From NCBI GenBank assembly GCA_037043455.1, contig JAWPHD010010389.1, forward strand, positions 1 through 64,000: DNA of 64,000 nt, written 5' to 3'. Below, in pieces: positions 1 through 12,739 of this stretch. Below the pieces are notes generated by a model. It searched no databases, was not told the DNA's origin, and worked only from the letters and a program-made list of their open reading frames with translations. Source of the DNA: Cyrtodaria siliqua. Its lineage: Eukaryota; Mollusca; Bivalvia; Adapedonta; Hiatellidae. Every line of letters starts with the position of its first letter. Position 1 is the first letter of the stretch. Made by a program: the position numbers and the translations under genes.

Positions 1-1828
1 ACTGGCATCGAAATCGCGACATCGTTAACTGTAACACTTGTTGTATTTTCGTTTTGGTTTATATTTGGCAGGAAAACACTATTATTGTTATCTGCCTTTT
101 GTTTCTTAGGTGAAACACTGTTATTTAAGAGTGAAGTAGCCTTCTTCTTTCCATTTATGGGTGTTGACGTAGTTGGTGTTTCGGTGCTGCCTTGTATTAA
201 CGGCGAAAACATGTTCTAGGCAGGTATTGCGTTACCTCTTGAAGTTTAGTGGATTTTGTCCTTTGATATCGACCATGAGTGGTTGTGTTCTGGTAACGTG
301 CGATTTTGTGTTCTTTGGTTTTCTGTCATATGCTGCTGCTTCTGCTGCTGTCGTTGTATTTGTTGTTCTTGTTGCAGTAATGTCTGTCTTTCCGTGCGGC
401 GTTGTTCACCTTGATCTTGATCTTGTTGTTGTTGTTGTTGTTGTTGACGTTGTTGTGGTTCTTGTCTATGGTGACCCTGGTTTATTTGGTGTTGTTGTTG
501 GTAATGCTGCTGCTGGTCATTTTTGTTTTTATACAATGGTTTTACATACCGCCTTGTTTCGGTCACTTGTTGCACATTGTTTTGTTGATGAGCGGATTTT
601 GGGATAAATTGTTTTCTATTTATGAAGAGCTTATCACGCACTAGTTTTACATTATTTCTTTTGTCCAATCGAGCTAGTTTTGCCTCTTGGTACAAGTCTT
701 TCCTCTTATTTTCTATTTCAATGGGGCAGTGCTCCTTTATTCTGAACTGTGTCCCGATTAACGTTTTTGGTGCTTGTTGTCTCACGTGCTCCTTGTCCTT
801 GTAACTGTTAAATTTAGAAATTATTGGTCGGGGAAATTTATGTTCACGATTTTATCTACCCAGTCTGTGAACGTGGTCAAACTCGATGTCTTTTGTTATT
901 TGTATTTCGGACTGAATAAATTGTTTGATTATGTCTTCACAATTCTCGTACTGACCAGATACCAAGTGTGACTCAGGTATTGCTGTGAAAATTAGATTTT
1001 CTCTCATGCTCCGCCATTGTACGTCAATTAATTTATCCTCGGTTTCGGATTGTTTACATTTGATGTCATTTTGATTATTTTCGAGAATGTTTACTTTTTC
1101 AAGTAGATTTATGACAGCTGTGTCTGTTTGTGCGTTTGCTGACAGCATATAATCGCAACTGTCGCTATATCCGTGTATTGTCTGGTCATATTCAATGACT
1201 TTGCTTTTCAGTGACGTCATTTCAGTTTCAATTTTGTTTATTTTAGAGTTTAGGTTGGTCATTTCCAGTTTTAACTTGCTAATTTCTTTCATTTCAGCCT
1301 CCATATTCGCCATTCTTTTATTTTGATTTTCAAGTTGCCCCTCGATTGTATGCCATCGTTTGTTTTGATTTTCCAGTTGACCAGTGATTGCTTGCAACTG
1401 ATTCCCAAAAGTTTAAAACATATGGTCAGCCCATGGTGGAATACCGTTAGTGTCTACTGGCTGGGATGACTGGCTAGCGTATTGCGGTATATGGCCAACG
1501 TTTTGCAGCAAACTGGGCGTGGTTACCTGGTTTTGTACACGGTAAGTATTATTATGGTGTTGACTATATGCTGGCGTATTTGGTATATTTTGCAACACAT
1601 TTGGAGAAAACGGAGGAAACGGTTGGGCATATTGCTGAGGTAATTGTTGATCATTACAATGTTCATTGACTGTCCAATGGTCTGGCCGATGGATTAACTG
1701 GACGAGCTTGGGCTGTTAAAATCGGGATTTTCCGCTTTGTCAGACATGGGTTGGGTACAGTTTTGGGTATTCATACCTTTAACTTCATTTTTCTTGGAGC
1801 CTTTATCCTTTTTACCTCCTTTTGTCAT
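1..1828 (-). pseudogene. LINE ORF1, copy A (5' half of element; ORF2 lies outside the window)
   Basis: This is the minus-strand ORF1 of a non-LTR retrotransposon, the same sequence as in copy B. The start ATG at 1826-1828 opens a lysine-rich N-terminus (MTKGGKKDKG). A Q/P/N-rich segment and a coiled coil follow (1397-852, with repeated 'QLENQNKR' and heptad-like K/E/I/L). Next comes a segment (about 850-600) with the order of features seen in L1-type ORF1 proteins ('HRLGR', 'FPRPII', 'LVRDKLFINRK'), and then a glutamine-rich tract. A TAA at 1413-1415 and another at 852-854 interrupt one continuous frame. A frameshift lies near 1690. The protein would act as an RNA-binding chaperone of the retrotransposon particle. 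This copy is broken. Confidence 0.72.
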
Positions 1829-2449
1829 TTCGACATGTTAATATAACACTGTTACGAGTTATTCCACACAATTCCACATTCAAATGTCCATTTTTTCGCA
1901 CAAATTAATAATTTTCACAAATATTTTCCGCTCGGTAAAATGTCCACCTTACCGCCATAACGATCACGTGCTTTTTTCAAACCGACAATGTCTACGGTTT
2001 TTGTTACATGAGTGATTTAATGTAACAAATGCTAAATGGTCAGTCATACAAAGGGCCTGTAATTATTATGAAAAGATTTGACAGAATTTATACTTTAATA
2101 CTAAAGAGATTTACAGTTATAAATATTTAGAGATCTTATCAGATATATATTAAAGAGGATTTGAGAAATGAAATAAATTTCTTCACAGAATTATGCAATA
2201 ATAATATATAAAACACTTTTAAAAGTAATATATTACATTTTGTGTTAATTTCATATAGTAAAATAAAATATAAAAAAACACACACAATAAAAACAAAGTT
2301 TAATTGTCATGATTTTGTTAAGAAACCCATATTACAAAATTTAACATGTTTTGTAACTCAGAGAAACTTAAATTAAGTCTGGCATTGGATATGTAATGAA
2401 ATTTTTAAACATACTCTAAACCGAAAGTATCGCATTAGATCATGCTGGA

Positions 2450-2745
2450 GTTTCCTTTATTTACACTGTCCTGTTTTCATGGGATGACAGTATGGTAAGT
2501 GTAAGGTTTGGTGCACCCTAGAACCGGTTTAAACGCCTACTTTACCATGACCTTTCCAAGGCGGTAGCCCTATTGTCAACCCTTTTGTGTTTGTGATCTC
2601 GTTTGCATTTAATATTACTTTTGCCTTTTTGTTTGTCTGTTCGCGTGTTTGTTTCTGTGTTTTGTGGTTGACTGTCCTCCTTGAATGCTACTTTCCCTGT
2701 CCGATCTTTTTATATTTCTTTACACAGATTGTAAATGTCAATGTA
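2450..2745 (+). repeat. 3' region of a second retroelement family, copy in block A
   Basis: This segment matches 47525-47825 (plus strand) and the reverse complement of part of 42700-42790. Shared landmarks are 'TTTACACTGTCCTGTTTT', 'GGGATGACAGTA', 'CCAAGGCGGTAGCCCT' and 'GACTGTCCTCCTTGAATG'. It is non-coding sequence lying downstream of a reverse-transcriptase-like C-terminus in the 46.7-kb copy. Here it is oriented opposite to the adjacent LINE. An identical copy occurs at 15196-15491. Confidence 0.7.
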
Positions 2746-2861
2746 AGTTCAGACAAGCTTGAAATCCAGACAAATTCGGTTACTAACACTGCAGTTACGT
2801 CCCTTCATTTAGTTAAAAACGCTGTATTTTGCCTCATTAAGAAGATCGGGATTTCATAAGG

Positions 2862-3158
2862 GCCAGATATTAATAAAACTCCACTGATCATCAGTACCAA
2901 ATCTAGTTATGTATATCGTCACCGTGTTCCGCTTGAATGAGTTTTGTCTGATTTGTGGCCCTTTAAAGGTTTTACTACACAAACTTTATCTGTACTATTT
3001 GTCTTGAACACTTGCCTGGATTTCAACGAAACTGCAGGGATAGTCAGTACCAAGTTAGTTATGCATATCATCGCCATATTTCGGTTGAAAGGTTTTGGAC
3101 GGATTATGACCCTTTAAAGGTTTTTAATACACAAGTTTTGGCCGTACTACTCCTGAAC
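2862..3158. repeat. Two units of a ~147-bp dispersed repeat
   Basis: Units at about 2862-3010 and 3011-3158 share 'CAGTACCAA', 'TAGTTATG.ATATC', 'CCCTTTAAAGGTTTT' and 'TACACAA'. In copy B a third unit begins straight after the shared block ('CCCTGGCCAGATTTCAGTG'). In copy A the third unit is missing, which marks 3158/3159 as a rearrangement joint. Confidence 0.65.
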
Positions 3159-3980
3159 TTAAAACGAAAGGTAATATATAACCTGATAAGCTAGAGATCT
3201 AAAGATATTTCTTTTCCATAGGGTCGAGCGAACACGTTTTCATAACGATGCGAAAATATTCAAAACATGAACTAGTTTAAGCCTAAATTTTCAAAAGAAA
3301 ATTTGCCGAATGTAGTGAGTGACAGATGTGGCAGATGCCTTTGATAAAGCGTCAAGATTAGAAGTCTTGTAAAAACAGGGGGTGATGTATCATGTAAGAA
3401 CAAGCCAATCTGTTGAATGACGTCACGTTCTATTTTGACACGTCACATATAGATTTACCCCATTTCTACTTTCGCTTTACTGTCTATGTCAATTATAATT
3501 AAATATCTCAAACACTAATCAATGTTCACAATGTTCACAATACATCATTTGGCTGAATTATAGGTAATAATAACAAAAAGCAATCAAAAGTATGCATTTA
3601 TATCACTAGTAAGGCAGGGACACGTTTTTTATTAGGCACTATTTGACTATACACCACGTATCGTAACCTTAAAGCTGTACACGCCCTATTTTAACTGGCA
3701 ATAACTCATGAATATGAATGAGTCACGTGTGAAGTAGTTTCAAATCGACGAACACCCAAAAAGTCGGTATATAAGGAGAAATCGATACGTAAAATTTCAC
3801 ATAAAGTCCAGACTCTATTGTGCCCATCGCGTAAGGTATACCTTGACGTGTTCGTTGGCGGACGGACTATAAACCTTAGAACTACACAAACACACACGTA
3901 AAATTTCACATTTTTATTTAGCCTCCGTAAAGGTAACATCGATAAATATACGGCTCCAGAATATATGTGATGAAAAAGTA
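3159..3980. other. Non-coding AT-rich stretch
   Basis: No convincing gene is seen. Around 3660-3960 the phrase 'TATAAACCTTAGAACTACAC' recurs near 27617, which suggests a degenerate dispersed element. The open frame at 3706-3939 (minus) has no recognisable family features. Confidence 0.4.
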
Positions 3981-4059
3981 GTTGCCCGGAACGGGATTTG
4001 AATCACAGCCTTGCACTTGTAATATTTGAAAGATGTACGTTGAACCTCTAGACCACGGC
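3981..4059 (-). tRNA. tRNA-like pseudogene or SINE head
   Basis: The minus strand carries an A-box-like 'TGGTCTAGAGG' and a B-box-like 'GATTCAAATCC' at tRNA spacing, within about 79 nt. The acceptor stem does not pair well and the anticodon arm is degenerate, so this is a tRNA-derived sequence and not a working tRNA. Confidence 0.4.
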
Positions 4060-4332
4060 TATTTATTGGTATTTTGTAGCATTTTTAACACTAAATAGGC
4101 ATTACATAATAACAAGAGAGCGCACACAAACTCATCAAGCGCTAAATAACAAAGTCGAGATAAGGTTGATTTGAGGCCATATTGATAGAGTTATCGTTTA
4201 TTCAGAAATTCCAATAGGCCATGAGACCTGTGAGGATACAACATGATATACATAATTACAATTCATACAACAAATGGTGCAGTGATAACATGTAAAATGT
4301 TTACAAATAAATAAATACAACACACGCACGCA

Positions 4333-4334
<2 letters not shown>

Positions 4335-4381
<47 letters not shown>
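4335..4381. repeat. (CA)n microsatellite
   Basis: A pure CA tract of about 47 bp, flanked by CG-interrupted CA. It lies about 150 bp beyond the stop of the adjacent minus-strand LINE. On that strand it reads (TG)n, so it might have grown from the element's 3' tail. Confidence 0.95.
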
Positions 4382-4383
<2 letters not shown>

Positions 4384-4528
4384 ACTCAAGTACAATTATT
4401 ATTGTTTTTGTCATGTCAGTGTCATATAATCAGAACAATAGTTATCGTATTATTTTTGTGGAGAAGGTGACATATATGTCAATCATAATTTAGAAACTTT
4501 TCATTGGAAGTTGTGTTTAACTGAATAT

Positions 4529-6720
4529 TTAATTTTTCCTTATCTCAAAAGCTTTAAAAACGAAAACACTAAGGCATTTAATAATTTTTTCGTTTTGACT
4601 TTGCATAAGTGCTACAAATTTAAACATACTGGGCCTTTTCCAATAATATTTCTTTATATAGATTTGTCTTATCTGATTATATAAACTGCATTCAATAACA
4701 AAATGATATTCATCTTCTAATTTACCACATTTGGTACATTTACGTTCATTTAAAGGTATACTATATGGTTTATGCCATCTTCCAGCTTCTCTTTGTAAAT
4801 TGTGAGATGAGAGTCTTAACCTAGATAGCGCAATTCTATATTTTTCTACATTAACCATATACAAGTACGATTTCAAAACAAAATTATCAAAAATTAAAGT
4901 ATAGGTATTCGCTCTACTTGAGTTCCGGAGACGAGAATGTAGGTTTTGAATGAAACAATCATTTAATCTTTGTTTCACATTATACAAAAACAAAGCGTTA
5001 TCTCCAACACCTTGGAATAACCAAGCGTAATTAAAACCAAGAGAAGATAATAATTGTTTTAATAACGTTACCCAGTTCTTTTTATTTGGATGCAGATCAG
5101 CATCACTTTTCATCATATTATAAACAAGTTTTACAAATTTATTTTCACCAGAACAAATTATTTTTAACCAATATTTAACAGTGTTAAAATACCTCTGTGT
5201 GACAAGATTTTTTCTTCCTAATTCTCCATAGATGAAATCATTTTGTGTACTCCTTTTTACATTTAGCACTTTTTTACAAAACATTGTATGTACTCTTTCG
5301 ATATTTAAAGCCGAAATAAAACCCCAAACTTCGGATCCATAGTTTAGTATCGGGCTTACAAGTTTATCAAATAAATCAAGTTTGTGTTTGACCGATATAT
5401 TTGTGAATCTATATAGATATTTACTTAGTTTAAAAATAGACTTCAATGCTTGACCTGCTAAAGTAATCTGTGTTTCGTTGAACGATCCGCCTTGTGTGCA
5501 TACAATCCCAAGATAACAAAAAGATTTAACATTTTCAATTTCAATTCCTTCATACAAAAATGTTAAATTCCTAGGTAATACCCCCGCTTTCCGAAAAAAA
5601 CATTACTTTTGTTTTTTTAGTATTTACGTTTAATTTCCAACGTTTGCAATAATTTGCTAAAATATCAAAACCCTTTTGTAACCCATTTGGCGTTTCAGAA
5701 AAGATCACTATGTCGTCAGCATACAGTAATATAAACATTTTCATAGTGCTTATATCAATTCCTTCAAAACCATTATTTACAAAGTCTTCTTCTAAATCAT
5801 TTAAAAACATTGAAAATAAAAACGGCGATAAACACTCACCTTCACGAACCCCTAATGTACATGTAAATTCATCACTCAAACAGTTGTTATATTTTATCCT
5901 TGATTTTATAATGTCAAGTATTTTGCCCCTTACACCTAACTTGATAAGTTTAAACCATAGATTTTCACGAACGACATAGTCTAATGCCTTTGTGAAATCA
6001 ACAAACCCGCAATATAATTGTTTACCAGTGTTAATCATATGCGTTATAACTCCGTGCAGTACAAAAATATTGTCAACCGTACTCATGTTTACGGAAACCA
6101 GCCTGAGCCTCAATATACACATTATACGTTTCAGCCCAATCATTTAACCTGTTATTTAGCACACGTGTGAATAACTTACCCAAAGTACTCAGTAAAGTAA
6201 TGCCACGATAATTTCCAGGATCGTTAAGGTTTACCTTTCTTATGTAAAGGAATGATATAACCCTCAGACCACATGTCAGGAAAATGTCCAGATTTAAATA
6301 TTTTATTAAATAATAATTTTAGTATTGGAGTCAGTGTATTTTTACCGTGTATAAAAAAATTAATTTAATAACTTATCAGATCCTCCCGATTTTCCATTCT
6401 TTAATTGACTTATAGCACATAAAATATGGGCGTCGGTAATCTCATAATTAAGCTCATCAAACATAATTTGTAATTCACCTCCCATATACATTTCATTAAA
6501 ATATAAAACGTCTTCATCCGGTTGGAAAAATGTATCATTTGGATTATTTATACTTTAAAAATATGTCTCAAACGTTGATATGTTTACAGTGGACGTTTTT
6601 AAACATGCGAGACCTTTAAGCATATTCCAATAGACTTTGGCATTGTTATAACGATTATTTTCTAATTTAATATACAGTATTACATCAGGCAATGTTAATT
6701 TACACGTGCGACAATATGGA
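4529..6720 (-). pseudogene. LINE reverse transcriptase fragment (ORF2, broken)
   Basis: This is the minus-strand remnant of a non-LTR retrotransposon ORF2. Reading from about 6660 downward there is an RT-upstream segment ('LCAISQLKNGKSGGSDK'), then 'GNYRGITLLSTLGKLFTR', 'EAQAGFRK', 'LYCGFVDFTKALDYV', 'VREGECLSPFLF', the catalytic YADD box (codons at about 5712-5723) and 'KRWKLNVNTKKTKV'. The C-terminal domain (5557-4529) includes 'LDLFDKLVSPILNYGSEVWG' and a zinc-knuckle-like 'CTKCGKLEDEYHFVIEC'. The two main frames are joined by frameshifts near 5570 and 6085, and at least two in-frame TAA codons lie upstream (near 6550 and 6360). The endonuclease and ORF1 are absent. It belongs to the same broad LINE group as the 8.9-14.6 kb copy but is clearly diverged. 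It is inactive. Confidence 0.88.
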
Positions 6721-6809
6721 CTGCATACTTATTGATCCATCATTAGTTGCTTTCAAATATGTTAAGTTATTTTGCCTCATAATATATGGTAGTACTATTT
6801 TCTCAAATA

Positions 6810-6876
6810 GCGTCGTAGTTCAGTGGATAGAGCACAGGACTTGAAATCAGAAGGTCGTGTGTTCGAGCCAGGAAAG
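6810..6876 (+). tRNA. tRNA-like sequence
   Basis: An A-box match 'TAGTTCAGTGG' is followed, at tRNA spacing, by the B-box-like 'GTGTTCGAGCC'. The 3' side of the acceptor stem does not pair with the 5' side, and no terminator run follows at once. Best read as a tRNA pseudogene or the head of a SINE. Confidence 0.45.
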
Positions 6877-7100
6877 AAGCTAACTTTTATTTTATAAAAA
6901 TTACTGTTACCTGTGTATAGGTACGATGTGCACTGGTCGATGTATATACAGTAAATGATTTCCTTCGTGTGTATAAGCGTTTATTTATCCTCGCTGTATT
7001 GCACTAAGCATTTTAGCGAGCAGACCTAGGTTTTAGTCTCATCCGAAGGACTGGTAAGGTAGGAAATACTTTTGAAATATTTCGATAATTAACCCAAATT

Positions 7101-7168
7101 CGGTCCTGGCTGGAATTGAACGCGCGATCCCTGGGTTACTAAGCCGCAATGCTAGCCATTACACCACG
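7101..7168 (-). tRNA. tRNA-like sequence, opposite strand
   Basis: On the minus strand 'GTGGTGTAATGGCTAGCA' resembles a D-arm with A box, and 'CGCGTTCAATTCCAGCC' resembles a T-arm with B box. The anticodon stem is imperfect. It faces the tRNA-like element at 6810-6876 about 225 bp away. Confidence 0.45.
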
Positions 7169-7199
7169 ATTTCCTTCGCTATATTTCCTCGCTTAAATA

Positions 7200-8860
7200 C
7201 CCGATTTCGACATGAGCTGGTGAACATGAAGTTACAAATAAAGACGCCTACAAAGAAGAAATCGATTGATATAGGGCGTCTGTAGCTTTAAGAAAGCAAG
7301 CAGCATGGAGTGACCTTTTCAATTACTTACACACACTGACAGTGTCTATTTGATAGGTCATCACAAAGTTGAATTATTCATAACCGGATTAAGTGGGTAA
7401 TTCAGAACAGCTTTGGATAAATGAAACTGGAATTTAATATATTGCATTTAAATTGGAATAACGATCATTGACACATATGGATACCGAGATAATTATTAGT
7501 TGGATTAATTTGTTTGTAAGTATATCTTCTACATTGTTGTTATTGTTAAAATAATATGTTAGTTTACATATCAGACATCGAGAGAAGAGCTATAGTGTAA
7601 CATAATAATTCAATCATTCAGCATATACATAATTATAAAAGTTTACATCAATAGCTACCAATTACCAAGTATTTGTACTTCATCGAAAAACGTATAATAT
7701 TATGGTTACTCTTGACATAATTTGTAACTTCAACACCGTCGTATTATATCTAGGTTTTTACACTTTTCAAGTCACTATCAATAAACACACTTAACTTCTT
7801 AAGTTTTTGTTCATTACTTGTATTCATCACTTCCTCGAATTTAATTAAATATATTTGTCCGCTTAAAATAGTATGTATGTAAATGTGTTTTTCTTTCTTC
7901 TTTAAACAAGCAGATAATGGTATTCATCTCCTACTTCTTGAGAATCACATAGTATACAGAGTCTTTCGTTGAGGGTGTATGTAACAAATTGTCATGTTAC
8001 AATAATAGGAAATAGACCTTTAATACAAATTGGATCCCATTATGCCCCAATTGTATAGTAACTGTTAGTATGTGAGCTCTGGCCAATTATGGGATTATTT
8101 GCTATGGTTCAGTCTTGTATATTATTCAATTAGTGTCAGCTGGGTATGATATTTGGAAGAAGTAAGATGGGTGAAATAGTAGCTGGAAGTGTGTGATAAA
8201 GGCCTGGTGAGTCAATCATTTTACATATGTTATTCAATGAAATGTATGATACGTGCTGAATTGTTTATTTTCACTGATGTTTCTATACGCGATGATATTT
8301 TGTAAATAATATTGCGAATGTAATAGGCGTAATACACAAGGCGTAATACACAAGGCATAGTCAGACACAGTTAATATTCTATTGTAGATATTCCTCCTTC
8401 ATATGTAACGGTTACCAGCATATCAACATACAGCTATAGAATGGCCTAAGACATGAAATTGATAGAGTTTATATATGTAGGAAGATATTAATACATGCTG
8501 TAACATTAGTGCGAGTGCCAGTGTAGAAGTCCAGGGATAATGGACTGTATACTTCATGATGCATCTTGGATTGAGAGTAGTGTACGATATCGGTATATAA
8601 CGTGTGGAGTGCAGTACAATTAGTGAAGTTTAGTTACTCACCACCATATTGCGATGACAAGATACAATCCAGGGTTATGATCTAGTGAACTGTATAACAA
8701 TACAGTTGAACAATAACAGTGCATACTTTATCAGATTGACTTGAGTGATGTATCTACTTTGATTGTATTTAAATTGTGTTTTTCGACTTAATATTTTCCA
8801 TGTTTGTTTCTCCCTTATCTTCATTCATACTTTTCCTTTCTATCTATCACTCCTAATAGT
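7200..8860. other. Non-coding AT-rich stretch
   Basis: Nothing recognisable as a gene or a repeat copy from elsewhere in the window. A short local duplication ('GGCGTAATACACAA', twice) occurs near 8328-8354. Confidence 0.4.
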
Positions 8861-8863
8861 TAT

Positions 8864-11800
8864 TCATTTTGAAATATACTTATTATTACAACTTGACTTT
8901 TCTGATTGATCAATGCTTGTCCATATAAACAAATATACAGATACAACCCTGTTGCAGAGGGGTTTACTATGCCATCTACCTGTTTCGATAGGTAGTCTAT
9001 AATCTCTTGTGCGAAATTTCAAAACTTGCCTGGAAAAATATGTAGGAAGAATAGATATGTAATTGCTTTTTTGAAAACAATTTTTAAAGATTCTATAGAT
9101 ACTGCTTGATGATGATATATTAACGGTTGATAGCCATTTTTGTATAAAAACTTCTTTGAACTTTTGATTTAATGACTTATCCTGCCATTTAGCATTTATA
9201 AATGTTTGCGAGTTCCTGACACCTGAATAACCTGACGAGCAAATTAAGTGTTTAACATTATCAATCCACGTGGACTGTATTTTTTTAGTATCATAAAGTA
9301 CAAACATGACCGAGTATAACAAAGTGGACAGTTTTTCATTTTCATTATTTTCACTATCCAGCTGGCTTACGGAACGTCGGTGGTTCTACCCAGGTGCCCG
9401 CCCGTGCACGAAAATTGCCCGGAGTGGCATCTGGGGTCTTCCTCCACCAATGGAAGCTGGAAAGTCGCCATATGACCTTAACTGTTGGTGCGACTATAAA
9501 ATCCAATTCAACCAACCATTATTTTCAATTAATTTTGTCCAGAAAGAAACAGTTCAAGTTTGGATCTAGACATGTAGAAGCATTACACCTAGTTCTCCAT
9601 ATATCATTGAGGAGGGTGTTGAACTTTTTAAACTGAATACATATTTATAGAGTTTAAGTTGTACTCGTTCAATGATATCAATATTACCAAAACCCCATAA
9701 TTCGGATCCATATAGTAATACTGGTTTTACCAGTTTATCAAATAGCTCTATTTGTATATAAACAGGCACATATAGAAATCTTAGTCGCTTTAGAAGTGCA
9801 AATAGAGCTTTATTTCCTTGTTCTGCAATATGTTTTTTTGCAACTGTGTATGCACCACTCCGGGCCAAAAACAATCCTAGATATTTATATTCCTTGACAA
9901 TATATATTTCTTTATTCTGAAAAATAAACTTGACATTCTTTTTCGATTTTCATTGACTGAAAATAACTACTTTAGTTTTCAAAATATTAACCGTTAGGTT
10001 CCATTTAGTACAATATGTGTCAAAGGCATCAAAGGGCGTTTTGTAAATCCTTTTCATCATCACTAAACAGCACAGTATCATCAGCATAAAGAAATCCCAA
10101 CTAATCCCATTTACTTTAGCGCTCAGATATGCCTCAAGATCGTTTAAAAATATGGAAAATAGAAAAGGGGTGAAGTTTTCGCCTTGACGAATTCCATTAT
10201 TACATTCAACAAATTCAGTGCTACCATCCCTGGTCATTACTTAAGATTTTATTTCAGCATACCTGTTACGAATGAGATTAAAACATTTCCCATTGATTCC
10301 TTCATTTAAAAGTTTTATCCATAAACCGTCTATCCATACTGTGTCAAATGCCTGCTTAAAGTCAATACAACAGCAATACATATTTTCTTACTTGATTTAA
10401 CAATATCTAGAAGACAGTTTATAATAAATTAGTTAACTATCGTGGAGTGATGTTTCCTAAATCCTGCCTGTGATGATTTAATAATGTTATATTTTTCTGC
10501 ATATGTATTAAGTCTTGAATTCAAAATGGACGTAAATAATTTCCCAAAGCAGCTTAGAAGTGTAATAGGTCTATAAATTTCTGGCAATTTAGGGTCGCCT
10601 TTTTTTTTAAAAATTGGTTTGATAACGACTATGGTCCAGTTTTCTGGAATAATTCCATTATCAAAGATGCAATTAAACAGTTTTACATATATAGGTAACA
10701 TTATATTTATTGTGACTTTTAACTGTTCATTTACTATGTTATCAAGTCCCGAGGATTTGCTATTACGCAGGTCTCGCACAGCTGAAATTAGTTCATCTTC
10801 AGTTATAGGCTGATTGATCTCTTCATTTATTTCTTGATATTGAGGTGAATTTATATTATGGTCATATCCAAGTTGGGGATCAATGTAAGTTTGTTTAGAT
10901 AAATCAGTATAATTGGAATTAGTGTTACTTGCGTTAAGATTTTGGCTAGATAAGAGGTGATCTTCTCTACATTCCGTTGGAGTCATAGTGACTGGAGGAT
11001 CCACTTTTCTGTTTGAGTCTTTAACAAATGTATATAAGTCGTCAATCGGCACTGAGACGCTTGTTTTCTTGACCTTTGAGTTTTATCACGTTCCAAAATT
11101 GCTTAGGGTCTGCTCTTTTTAAGCCGCCAATTGCTACGATTGTATCGTTCCTGAAGCATCTATAACTTATAGATAATGCATTTTTATATTATTTACTAAC
11201 TGTTTTCAGTGAAGTTTTATAATACTCTGTTTTATATTTATTATATAGATTTCTCGTTTTATGATACAGGTTTCTTGCAATCTTACAGGGACGATCAAAC
11301 CAATGGGTTTTATAGTCATTGTTTTGTTTAAATTCTTTAGAATAAGTTGAATAACCTAATGCTTTTTTCAGAACACGTTTCAAAAAGTTGACTTATACTA
11401 TTTACAATTTCATCGATATCATGTTTTGTTATAGCGTTTTGTCGATCATTCTATTAACGTTTGTCTCAATCTCCGATACACATATTATATCAAAATGTTC
11501 AATCAATTGTTCAGGTTTGTCAGAGTTTCGTATCTTAGGCTTTTTCAAAACCGGTTCATTGTTTACACAGTTATCTCTTATGCGACTGGTGTCTTTACAA
11601 TTGTGCAGTGAAATAGAGACGGGACAGTGTAAATCAGAGTATAATGAGAAAAAATCTAGTACTTCCAAATCACAGACATTCTCTATAACACACGAAGTTG
11701 ATATGAAATAGTCTATAGTGCTTTTATTTTTACAGGTAAACTTTGGTTCAATAGCTTCATTTCCATACCTACCATTTAAAATAAACACATTATTATTTTT

Positions 11801-12601
11801 ACACAAATCTAACAGTTTGTAACCAAATGAATTCAGTGTTTTGTCTCAATTATTTCTAATAAGTGGAAGCATTGATTTTTCAAAACAGCCAAAGGCCTTA
11901 TCACTTTCATTTTGAATAATCTCAAGACCATATAAATTTGAAATGTGCTTATCAACTTTTGTAAAGTCACACAGGTTCCCTGTTCTTGAGTTAAAATCTC
12001 CTAATAAAAGTATATTACTAGAGTCAGTGCAATATCTTAATATTTCCTCTTGGAGTTCAATAAAGGGGTCATCATTTACAAATCGCGAGCCATTTGGTGG
12101 TATATAAGTAAAGCCACATTTAATATCTTCATTATTTTGACTTGAATAAATATGTTTTGAGATTGTAAACCATAGAACAAATTTGCTAGTTTTAGAATGG
12201 TCAATCTTAACAAATGGATGTATATCATGTTTAACAATTAACACAATTCCACCCGATCTACGTTTAGAAATACGGCTCCTATTATTAAAAAATATGTCAT
12301 AACCAGGAATTTCTATCGTATCTATATCATCTGTTTTACTTTCCTGTATGCCAGTTATGTCATATCGTTTTATCAGTTCTAAAAAATCAGGGCATCTCAT
12401 TTTCGATACCAGTCCACATACATTTAACGATAAAAAATTTAAATTAAAAGTAGTGTCTAGTCTCGGGGAAAGATCACTCTTATTTGAATGGGGATTATCA
12501 AAAGTATAATGTACCGTGCTGTTTATAACACTTGTATTGGTCGAGTTTGCTGCGACAGTAATACAATGGCCTTTGTTTGATGAACAATAGTCGTCTCCCA
12601 C
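8864..12601 (-). pseudogene. LINE ORF2: endonuclease plus reverse transcriptase, broken
   Basis: The endonuclease part includes 'LSLNVCGLVSKM', the catalytic-glutamate region 'TGIQESK', 'SGGIVLIVKHD' and 'LLLGDFNSRTGN' (GDFN metal-binding motif). The RT part includes 'SKSSGLDNIVNEQL', 'FKKKGDP.LPEIYRPITLL' and 'SSQAGFRKHHST'. The YADD box is present at about 10077-10088 but out of frame with the flanking 10237-9950 frame. The C-terminal part includes 'YGSELWGF'. There is an in-frame TGA at 11846-11848 where the flanks suggest arginine. Frameshifts near 11420, 11100, 10430 and 10080, plus a foreign insertion at 9360-9535, inactivate it. The protein would nick target DNA and copy the element RNA into it. 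Confidence 0.86.
9360..9535 (+). mobile_element. SINE-like tail fragment inserted in the LINE
   Basis: The stretch separates the two LINE C-terminal pieces (9566 and 9322). It contains 'AAGTCGCCATATGACC' and 'GTTGGTGCGACTATAAAATC', the style of molluscan SINE tails that end in 'GTGCGACGTTAAA'. The orientation is inferred from that tail. Confidence 0.45.
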
Positions 12602-12739
12602 GGACCCCTAGTCCTGACTTGCATTTGGCGAGATGACCGACATTTCAGTGTCAATTATACTGCTAGCGCTCGTGCCGGTATGTATAATAGGTCCATTTAG
12701 GAGCGTAGCGCAATCAGCTTTTAATGGTAATGTCCCGTT

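Larger units (their letters stand above)
1..3158. repeat. Segmental duplication, copy A (pairs with 12747-15904)
   Basis: Every base lines up with 12747-15904 at a constant offset of 12746, with no indel. About seven substitutions were spotted by eye, for example near 476, 1787, 2647, 2799, 2835, 3046 and 3095, so identity is about 99.8%. The block includes the 5' half of a minus-strand LINE, a plus-strand fragment of an unrelated retroelement (about 2450-2740) and two units of a ~147-bp repeat. Because several unrelated repeats are shared together, this is a duplicated genomic segment and not two insertions of one element. The left edge is the window edge. The right edge is abrupt at 3158, inside a repeat unit that continues naturally in copy B. 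Confidence 0.93.

Noticed and set aside
173..971. Plus-strand open frames over the LINE ORF1 (also 12919-13717)
   Set aside because: They are shadows of the minus-strand glutamine-rich ORF1; leucine/valine runs arise from reading CAA/CAG repeats backwards.
4198..4395. Minus-strand frame with a cysteine-valine run
   Set aside because: It is a translation of the (CA)n microsatellite.
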